From Halobacteriovoraceae bacterium (GTDB lineage Bacteria; Bdellovibrionota; Bacteriovoracia; Bacteriovoracales; Bacteriovoracaceae), in NCBI GenBank assembly GCA_002711995.1, contig PASN01000008.1, positions 1 through 64,000 on the forward strand: a stretch of DNA of 64,000 bases, in the 5' to 3' direction. This document shows positions 57,898 to 64,000 of this stretch, in pieces. A program made the position numbers and the translations under genes. Each line of letters starts with the position of its first letter. Position 1 is the stretch's first letter. The notes under the pieces are model-generated. The model was not told where the DNA came from and made no database searches. It saw only the letters and a program-made list of their open reading frames with translations.

Positions 57898-59318
57898 TGC
57901 TTAAAAAAGACCATAAAGAAGTTTTGGACATTATCTCAGAGGTCGAACGACCAGCTCTTACATCTTTAAAAAGCTGTGGGATTCATATATGGCCATTAAT
58001 TAGATATCAGATAATCCAGTCACAGTGGAATGAGACAAGAAACAAGCTTTCAAATAAAGACTTTTTGGATCAAAATCATACCTTTATAAGTGACTATAAG
58101 TCTTACTATCTAGAGGCTAAGTTTAAGTTTAAATTAGGGCGATACTTACAAAGATTTTATCAGAGTAAAAATATAATTTTTTTCTACAGGCAAGAGGAGT
58201 TACAGATAGATTCGAAAGGACAAAAAGTATCAACAATTGGGGAGGGGGTTTGTTCTTACTTTAAAACACTGGGAGAGAGTGCTGAAACTCTTAAACTGGA
58301 TGATGCGGACTTTTTGGAACTTTTTGAAATAAAATTTCAAATCAACCTCAAAAGAATATTTCATCAAGTAAAAAAGGAACAACTTTTTGAAATGTTATTG
58401 GAGGTCTTCACAGATAAAGAGAAAAGTACCCTTCGGCTTGATTTCAATTGGATTTTCAATGATATTGTTTACATTCAGACCTATTTTGAGCTATACGTTC
58501 AGATTTTAAGAATCTTAAAGCCAAAGTGCATCTTCTACACGGTTTTTTATCATCCAAAATCAATGGCATTAGCACTTGCAGGTCGCTCCCTAAAAATAAC
58601 TACTACAGAGGTCCAACATGGGCTCAATGGAACCTACTGTCCATTGGAAGGGCATTATAAATATATTCCGGAAGAAGGTTATAATATTTTGCCAAACTGT
58701 TTCTGGCAATGGGATCAAGGCTCAGTCTTGAGGAAGGGATGTTTTTCTAGTATTGCAAAAGTAATGAATCTAGGCCATCCAGCATTTCAATACTTTAAAA
58801 ATGTTGCTCATTCGCCCTCTTATATTACTCGTCACAAAACCATAATCCTTGTTGCTTTACAGCCTGGGGATGACCCAATCCCTAAATTGATTATGGACTT
58901 AATTAATGATAGGTCCTTATCTAGTTTTCAATGGCTTATTAGAACTCATCCTAGGGCACATCCTTTAGACTCTAAGCTTGTTGAGGAGCTAAATACAAAA
59001 GAAAATGTAGAAGTAGAAAGTCCAAGTAAGGAATACTTAGCGACCTTATTAGTTAACTGTGACATATTCATCTCAAAATGGTCCACGATTTTGGTTGAAG
59101 CCGCTCTATACGGAAAGCAAAGTATCGCCATCCATCCCAATGCCTTAAACATGATGGAGGATGCGATAAAAAACAAACTTATTCAATTTGCTTCAGATCC
59201 TGAAAGCCTAAAGCTCCTATTAAGAACACCAAAACCAAATTCACAACCTAAACCCAATGCTGCTCAAAGTGATCACATAATTTCCACTTTAAGAAAGGAA
59301 TACCTATGTGCGGAGTAA
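57897..59318 (+). CDS. GT-B-like capsule/surface-glycan transferase, family uncertain
   Basis: The 473-residue protein has 'TTEVQHGLNGTYCPLEGHYKY' and a C-terminal 'WLIRTHPRAHPLDSKLVEEL' and 'CDIFISKWSTILVEAALYGKQSIAIHP'. These are like the donor-site motifs of CDP-glycerol, polysialyl and Kdo-type transferases (GT-B). A role in transferring the CMP-nonulosonic acid is attractive because it follows neuA-neuB-neuD. The start is one base from the previous stop, and asnB starts 13 bases before its stop. Confidence 0.6.
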   Translation: MLKKDHKEVLDIISEVERPALTSLKSCGIHIWPLIRYQIIQSQWNETRNKLSNKDFLDQNHTFISDYKSYYLEAKFKFKLGRYLQRFYQSKNIIFFYRQEELQIDSKGQKVSTIGEGVCSYFKTLGESAETLKLDDADFLELFEIKFQINLKRIFHQVKKEQLFEMLLEVFTDKEKSTLRLDFNWIFNDIVYIQTYFELYVQILRILKPKCIFYTVFYHPKSMALALAGRSLKITTTEVQHGLNGTYCPLEGHYKYIPEEGYNILPNCFWQWDQGSVLRKGCFSSIAKVMNLGHPAFQYFKNVAHSPSYITRHKTIILVALQPGDDPIPKLIMDLINDRSLSSFQWLIRTHPRAHPLDSKLVEELNTKENVEVESPSKEYLATLLVNCDIFISKWSTILVEAALYGKQSIAIHPNALNMMEDAIKNKLIQFASDPESLKLLLRTPKPNSQPKPNAAQSDHIISTLRKEYLCAE

Positions 59319-61069
59319 ATGTGGTGCTCTCAAAGGTCACCAACAAAGAAGAAATAATCTCCTCAATGAATAAAAGTATTAACCACAGAGGGCCTGATGA
59401 TCAAGGAATTTGGTACAATAATGATATTGCAATAGGAATGACTCGCCTATCCATTATTGGCCTGGAAGACGGTCACCAGCCATTTGAGTGCGAAAGCCTT
59501 GTCTGCGTTTGTAATGGCGAAATTTACAATTACCTCGAACTGAAGAATGACCTTCAAATGCAGGGTGTTTCTTTCAAAACAATGAGTGACTGCGAGGTTA
59601 TACCTCACCTGTATAGGAAATATGGTACAGACTGTTTTAAAATGCTTAGGGGAATGTTTTCAATATGCATTTGGGATAAAAATAATAGGCAACTAATTAT
59701 TGCTAGAGATCGAGTGGGGGAAAAGCCTTTATACCTTTCGCGAACTTCCAAAGCACTATTCATAACATCTGAAATTAAATCTTTGACATCAAACAACCTT
59801 ATCACACCATCTTTAAACAATAGTCATTTGGAAAAAATTATTGAATTTAATTGGCCAGTAGATGTCACTCAAACTTTTATCAATGAAGTTGAAAGAGTTA
59901 AGCCTGGTGAATATCGAATATTCAACTCAGAAGGGATTGAAATTAGCAGAAATTTTTTCTGGAAATTAAAATATGTAGAAAACACCGAATTAACTTTTCA
60001 AAGTGCTAAAACAAAAACTCTTCAACTTTTAGATGAGTCAATTAAGATAAGACTGCAAAGCGAAGTTCCTATTGCTGTTTTATTAAGTGGAGGAATAGAC
60101 TCTTCATTAATTGCCGCGATTGCCAGCAAGTACAATAAAAACATCAATGCCATTACAGTTGGATACAAGGGAATGCCGGAATGTGATGAGCGTCCATTAG
60201 TCAGAAAGTTCTGTAAAGACTTTAACATTCAGCTGCACGAAATAGAATTAGATCCTAGTGAACTCAAGCACTCTTTTAAAGAGCTTATTAACTTCGTAGA
60301 TGAACCAATTCCTGACCTTTCAACAATCTCGCAATGGGCTATCTATAAGAAGGCAAAAGATATGGGATTCACCGTACTTTTATCTGGAAATGGAGGAGAT
60401 GAACTATTTTTTGGATATCCAACCCACAACAGGGCAGCATACATGGCCCAAGAGTACCTTTCAAATCTGTATCATCCAAATATATTTAAAAGAATTGGTA
60501 AAATATTCTCAAAACTTCTAAAAAGCCCTCTAAAAACTTTAAAGATCCTTGAGACTTATGACAGTGAAAGAATGCTAAAACCAGAGCGGAGCGACCTGGA
60601 TTTAAAGATTTCAACCTTTTCACGAATCCTGACCTTCTCCCCGCTTAGTGAGTTAAAAGACTGTATCAATGAAGAGAGCAATGCAATCTATGGAATGGCA
60701 AAATTCCTTCATCAAAGCTGGCTTACTAACAACTGTTTACAAATTGCAGACAAGTTGGGGATGGGAGCTTCAGTGGAAGTTCGCTGCCCCTTTGTTGACC
60801 AAGAATTAATTGACTTTGTAAACACAATTCCCTTAGAGATTAATTTTTCAAAAGATGAATCAAAAAAATTTTTAAAAGAGATATCAAAAGGCTTGGTTCC
60901 GGATTACATATTAAAGGCTCCAAAGAGAGGCTTCACACCACCATTCGATGACTTAAGCTATATTGTAACAGATCAAAGACACATTAAAAATGCTAACAAC
61001 AGCTTTCAAGGAAGATTTTGTGAGTTATTAATAGAAAAGACGCTTTCACCTACACAGAAACCACTTTAA
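59306..61069 (+). CDS. Asparagine-synthetase-type glutamine amidotransferase (AsnB-like)
   Basis: The 587-residue protein begins MCGVNV, so Cys2 is the glutaminase nucleophile, and has 'SINHRGPDDQGIW', 'NGEIYNY' and the synthetase P-loop 'LSGGIDSSLIA' (about 260-270). AsnB homologues in polysaccharide loci often amidate uronic or nonulosonic acid carboxylates (for example WbpS), so this may modify the glycan and not make free asparagine. It overlaps the previous gene by 13 bases. Confidence 0.9.
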   Translation: MCGVNVVLSKVTNKEEIISSMNKSINHRGPDDQGIWYNNDIAIGMTRLSIIGLEDGHQPFECESLVCVCNGEIYNYLELKNDLQMQGVSFKTMSDCEVIPHLYRKYGTDCFKMLRGMFSICIWDKNNRQLIIARDRVGEKPLYLSRTSKALFITSEIKSLTSNNLITPSLNNSHLEKIIEFNWPVDVTQTFINEVERVKPGEYRIFNSEGIEISRNFFWKLKYVENTELTFQSAKTKTLQLLDESIKIRLQSEVPIAVLLSGGIDSSLIAAIASKYNKNINAITVGYKGMPECDERPLVRKFCKDFNIQLHEIELDPSELKHSFKELINFVDEPIPDLSTISQWAIYKKAKDMGFTVLLSGNGGDELFFGYPTHNRAAYMAQEYLSNLYHPNIFKRIGKIFSKLLKSPLKTLKILETYDSERMLKPERSDLDLKISTFSRILTFSPLSELKDCINEESNAIYGMAKFLHQSWLTNNCLQIADKLGMGASVEVRCPFVDQELIDFVNTIPLEINFSKDESKKFLKEISKGLVPDYILKAPKRGFTPPFDDLSYIVTDQRHIKNANNSFQGRFCELLIEKTLSPTQKPL

Positions 61070-61214
61070 CGGCTACATTTAATCTCTCATTATGTATACC
61101 GTACCGACTCATTACTCCACTCTCCTCTCCAGCTCGGAAAGGAGGCACTCAGATTGACCAACAGCAAAAGCCTTGTGTAGAATCTAAATAAAGTAATACC
61201 CGTGGAAAACTTCA
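61070..61214. other. Intergenic spacer within the nonulosonic acid unit
   Basis: These 145 bases lie between the amidotransferase and the CBS-DegT gene on the same strand. They contain a GTACCGACTC stretch but no recognised terminator or promoter. Confidence 0.3.
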
Positions 61215-62645
61215 ATGATTGAAAAATTATTATGCTCAAAAGACTCCTTATTGCTCGATGTCCTCAAAGTTATAAATGAAAATGAAAAAGGTATTGCATT
61301 TATAGTTGATGAGAATAGAAAATTATTAGGGGTCATAACTGATGGAGATATTAGAAGATCTCTACTATCTGGTGGAGACTTGCAAGAAGACGCCCTAAAA
61401 CATTCCAACAGAGATTTCACATACGCTACCAACAAGGAAAGTCTTGAGGCTGTTCTTAAAAAGGCTGTAAAAGGTAGAAACATCATCCCTATCCTTAATT
61501 CAAAAAAAGAGGTAACTGATTACTTTGAATATAGTGCTGAGGTCAGAGTTCCCGTTGCAGCCCCATCACTAAGGGGAAACGAGTTTAAATATTTAACAGA
61601 AGCTTTTCTATCTTCCTGGATTTCAAGCTCTGGTCGATATATTAACCAATTTGAAAGAAACTTCTCTAATTTCACTAAAACGAAGCACGGAATTGCTGTT
61701 TCTAATGGAACCTGTGCTTTACACTTAGCTTTGCTAGCTTTAAACATAGGTCCAGGAGATGAGGTTATTGTTCCAGACCTAACCTTTGCCGCTACAATCA
61801 ATTCGGTAATTCATGCAGGTGCAACTCCCGTCATTGTGGACATTGATGAAACTACTTGGTGTATCAGCCCTCCTAAAATAGAGGAGTCAATTTCACCAAG
61901 GACCAAAGCCATTATTTGTGTACATTTATTTGGCCAACCGTGTGATATGGAGTCAATACTTGAGATCACTAAAGAAAACAACATTTCCCTTATTGAAGAC
62001 TGTGCACAAGCACACGGTGCTCAATTTAAAGGTAGGCCTGTCGGCTCTTTTGGAGATGTTGGCTGCTTTTCATTTTTTGGAAACAAGATTATCACAACAG
62101 GAGAAGGTGGCATGTGTGTTACCAATAACTCAGATGTTGATAAAAAGATAAGACTTCTCAGAGACCATGGAATGAATAAGGATAAAAGATATTGGCATGA
62201 TGTAGTCGGTTTTAACTATCGACTAACAAACCTTCAGGCTGCTATAGGAGTGGCCCAGTTGGAAAATATTTCTAAAACCTTATATTGCAGAGAAAAAATT
62301 GAACAAAAATATAAGTCAGTTCTAGATAAATTTAATTTTTTAAAACTGCAGGCTCCCCCCTCCAGAAATTGTGACAAGGTTACTTGGCTTGTATGCGCTC
62401 TTGCTCAGGACAATAAAACAAGGAACCTTGTAGTTCAAACTCTATCACGAAATGGAATTGATACTAGGCCTTTCTTTTATGCTCTAAGTGAAATGCCTCT
62501 TTATAAAAAGTATGTTTGCTCTAATGAGGTCAGCGTGCAAGTCTCTCAAAGAGGTATTAGCTTTCCAACAGTTTTAAACTTAGAACCAAGTTATTTTGAG
62601 AAGTTCAAGTTAATAATGGAAGAAGAGATTGCAAAATCTCTGTAA
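61215..62645 (+). CDS. CBS-domain / DegT aminotransferase fusion
   Basis: Residues 1-112 are a CBS pair ('IAFIVDENRKLLGVITDGDIRRSLL', 'IIPILNSKKEVTDYFEYS'). Residues 113-476 are a DegT/DnrJ/EryC1 PLP aminotransferase with 'GIAVSNGTCALHLALLALNIGPGDEVIVPDLTF', 'IEDCAQAHGAQ' and Lys about 293 in 'FFGNKIITTGEGG'. CBS pairs bind adenine nucleotides. In legionaminic acid loci CBS is usually fused to the nucleotidyltransferase (PtmE), so the fusion to the aminotransferase (LegC-like) is unusual. It probably aminates a keto-sugar for the nonulosonic acid. Confidence 0.85.
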   Translation: MIEKLLCSKDSLLLDVLKVINENEKGIAFIVDENRKLLGVITDGDIRRSLLSGGDLQEDALKHSNRDFTYATNKESLEAVLKKAVKGRNIIPILNSKKEVTDYFEYSAEVRVPVAAPSLRGNEFKYLTEAFLSSWISSSGRYINQFERNFSNFTKTKHGIAVSNGTCALHLALLALNIGPGDEVIVPDLTFAATINSVIHAGATPVIVDIDETTWCISPPKIEESISPRTKAIICVHLFGQPCDMESILEITKENNISLIEDCAQAHGAQFKGRPVGSFGDVGCFSFFGNKIITTGEGGMCVTNNSDVDKKIRLLRDHGMNKDKRYWHDVVGFNYRLTNLQAAIGVAQLENISKTLYCREKIEQKYKSVLDKFNFLKLQAPPSRNCDKVTWLVCALAQDNKTRNLVVQTLSRNGIDTRPFFYALSEMPLYKKYVCSNEVSVQVSQRGISFPTVLNLEPSYFEKFKLIMEEEIAKSL

Positions 62646-62668
62646 TTTAAGGCATGATAGGAATTTGA

Positions 62669-63655
62669 TTAAGCTTTAAAATTTTTTCTCTGTAAACCAA
62701 TGAATGCAGAGAGCCTGTTTCGAGAAAAAAACATAAAGACGTCTAACTTCTGAAGAAAAGAAATTTTATTGTTTAAAAAAAACTTATTTACCAATATATG
62801 AAAAAACTTTCTCAAAGAACTTATTTCTTTAATCAAAATCAATTGTTTTATAAACAAAATAGAGTTTTTAGCATTAAGGTTCATTTTTGAATCAACTATG
62901 TATTCAGTCCAAGTCAATAAAGAATTCAAGCAAGACAGGTAGACCTCTAAACTGACTTCTCCTAGTTGAAAAAGATTATAAATATAGCCCACTCTTTCAC
63001 CTATACCATAGTCCCCAGGACGTTCGATGCTTTTTTCAGAAATACCAATAGAACTATAATAGTCTACTTCAATAATGTTGTATCCCTTTACAATCAGAAG
63101 ACGCCCTTTTAGAGCACAGTTCATGGCCGTCGCAATTTGGGGGTAAATAGCTCTATCTGTTGGGGGTAAAACTGACAAGTCGATAAGCTTTCTATTATAA
63201 ACGTTACCTCCTAGCGTTCCAGACCTCATAAATACAAGTGCTGCAGAATGTTCAGTTGGTTTAAAACGGTCAATTTCCCATATTTTATGACCTTGCTCAT
63301 AAGAAATGAATGAGTATTCTTCCGTTTCTATAAGATTTATAACCTTCCCCACGTAGTCGTGCGACAATCTGTCATCATCACCAATAAACATAATGTTGTC
63401 TGATTTTGCATACAGAAAACACAAGAAAATGTTTCTACCAGGACCAACATTAGCACTATTTCGAAAGTAACTTATTTGTTGTTTTTCAAGCAATTCTGTA
63501 CAAACTTTTTCAGTGCTATCAGTTGAGTGGTTATCCACCACTAAAATTTCTACCACTGAACGGTTCAGCTTTAAGAGGTCGTTTAAGCACTTTTTTAAAA
63601 TCTCGCCCCGATTAAAAGTAGGAATCGCAATTGTTAACTTTTCACGACCATTCAT
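62669..63655 (-). CDS. Glycosyltransferase family 2
   Basis: The 328-residue protein has 'LTIAIPTFNRGEILKKCLNDLLKLNRSVVEILVVDNHSTD', 'VGPGRNIFLCFLYAKSDNIMFIGDDDRLSHDYV' with the DDD metal site, and a Lys/Phe-rich C-terminus. It starts in a 4-base overlap (ATGA) with the transketolase-like gene upstream, so the two are coupled. It converges on the CBS-DegT gene. Confidence 0.88.
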   Translation of the reverse strand: MNGREKLTIAIPTFNRGEILKKCLNDLLKLNRSVVEILVVDNHSTDSTEKVCTELLEKQQISYFRNSANVGPGRNIFLCFLYAKSDNIMFIGDDDRLSHDYVGKVINLIETEEYSFISYEQGHKIWEIDRFKPTEHSAALVFMRSGTLGGNVYNRKLIDLSVLPPTDRAIYPQIATAMNCALKGRLLIVKGYNIIEVDYYSSIGISEKSIERPGDYGIGERVGYIYNLFQLGEVSLEVYLSCLNSLLTWTEYIVDSKMNLNAKNSILFIKQLILIKEISSLRKFFHILVNKFFLNNKISFLQKLDVFMFFSRNRLSAFIGLQRKNFKA

Positions 63656-63999
63656 AACAGGCTATTAACTTTTCTTAAATAATCTTGAGTACCTGCGACA
63701 TTAGTGAACCCATTAAGACTCTTCGAAAAGACTTTAGGTAAACCAATAACTTTTCCATGTGAATACAATTCTATAAGGTTTTCCGATAAGAACGAATATA
63801 ATCCACATTGTTTTTGATGCTCTTCAAAAACAATGATTTCTGATAAACCAGACTGAATAAGCTCTTGAAGTTCCTTAATCGCACAAAGGCTGAGGTTATT
63901 TATGGTTGCAATTGAATAGTCTGAATACTTATTTAAATTTAATACTTTGGAAGATATTGAGCCAGTAGATATTATGATTTTTTTATGGTTGGATTCTCT
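63652..63999 (-). CDS. Transketolase C-terminal-subunit-like protein (partial)
   Basis: The minus-strand frame is open from the right edge to the TGA at 63652 (115 codons). It has the C-terminal transketolase pattern 'KIIISTGSISSKVL', 'IATINNLSLCAIKELQELI' and 'IIVFEEHQKQCGLYSFLSE'. In surface-sugar clusters, split transketolases (N- and C-subunit genes) transfer two-carbon units onto keto-sugars. The N-terminal portion and any N-subunit gene lie outside the window. Confidence 0.8.
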   Translation of the reverse strand, partial: RESNHKKIIISTGSISSKVLNLNKYSDYSIATINNLSLCAIKELQELIQSGLSEIIVFEEHQKQCGLYSFLSENLIELYSHGKVIGLPKVFSKSLNGFTNVAGTQDYLRKVNSLL

Positions 64000-64000
64000 G

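Noticed and set aside
1-64000. tRNA or rRNA genes and insertion sequences
   Set aside because: I saw no cloverleaf-type sequence, rRNA segment, transposase frame or IS terminal repeats, within the limits of reading by eye.

Overview
The window is A+T-rich Gram-negative chromosome. Its many long secreted or outer-membrane proteins, lipobox lipoprotein, secreted proteases, large SWIM/SNF2 helicases and free use of TTG and GTG starts suggest a Bdellovibrio-like predatory lineage (Bdellovibrionota, perhaps Bacteriovoracales). That placement is an inference from gene style; nothing here proves the species.

Layout. 1-18.1 kb: cell-envelope and housekeeping genes. These are a partial repeat-rich lipoprotein, secreted proteins of unknown function, a SWIM-SNF2 helicase, galE-queC, an outer-membrane protein with a gluzincin-type protease motif, a LysE-type exporter, and neighbouring S8 and M64-like secreted proteases. 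18.3-26.1 kb: a GT4 glycosyltransferase, a hipBA toxin-antitoxin pair with clear operator dyads, an rpsU / RRM-protein / methyltransferase group, ugd, and a secreted protein with a transglutaminase-like Cys-His-Asp pattern.

26.4-35.7 kb: the most unusual part. A second SNF2 helicase gene (30684-33008, minus strand) has its last 25-46 codons repeated three more times downstream, as displaced 3'-end fragments at 29544, 28820 and 28001. The segments between successive copies each hold exactly one toxin-antitoxin-like pair: DUF4258-like plus an MqsA-like HTH protein, DUF4160 plus a CopG/BrnA-like protein, and Phd/YefM plus RelE/ParE. A Fic gene with an operator cluster lies beyond the last copy. 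The intact gene and the nearest fragment differ mostly at synonymous sites, so the fragments look like 3' ends of diverged orthologues brought in or displaced by successive insertions, not decayed local duplicates. No recombinase gene is visible. The helicase frame also continues upstream into a 475-aa gene through a single TGA codon.

34.4-64 kb: a surface-polysaccharide region. It contains an O-antigen ligase, an initiating sugar-1-phosphate transferase, a WbpB/WbpD/WbpE-like set for a 2,3-diamino uronic acid sugar, about a dozen glycosyltransferases, several methyltransferases, a PhyH oxygenase, a nonulosonic (sialic/legionaminic-like) acid set (neuA, neuB, neuD and a TIM-barrel isomerase), an AsnB-type amidotransferase, a CBS-DegT aminotransferase fusion and, at the right edge, a partial transketolase C-terminal subunit. 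Two glycosyltransferase genes are frameshifted at homopolymers (A9 and G9), and removing one base restores a full-length frame in both. They are good candidates for slipped-strand phase variation of the surface glycan.
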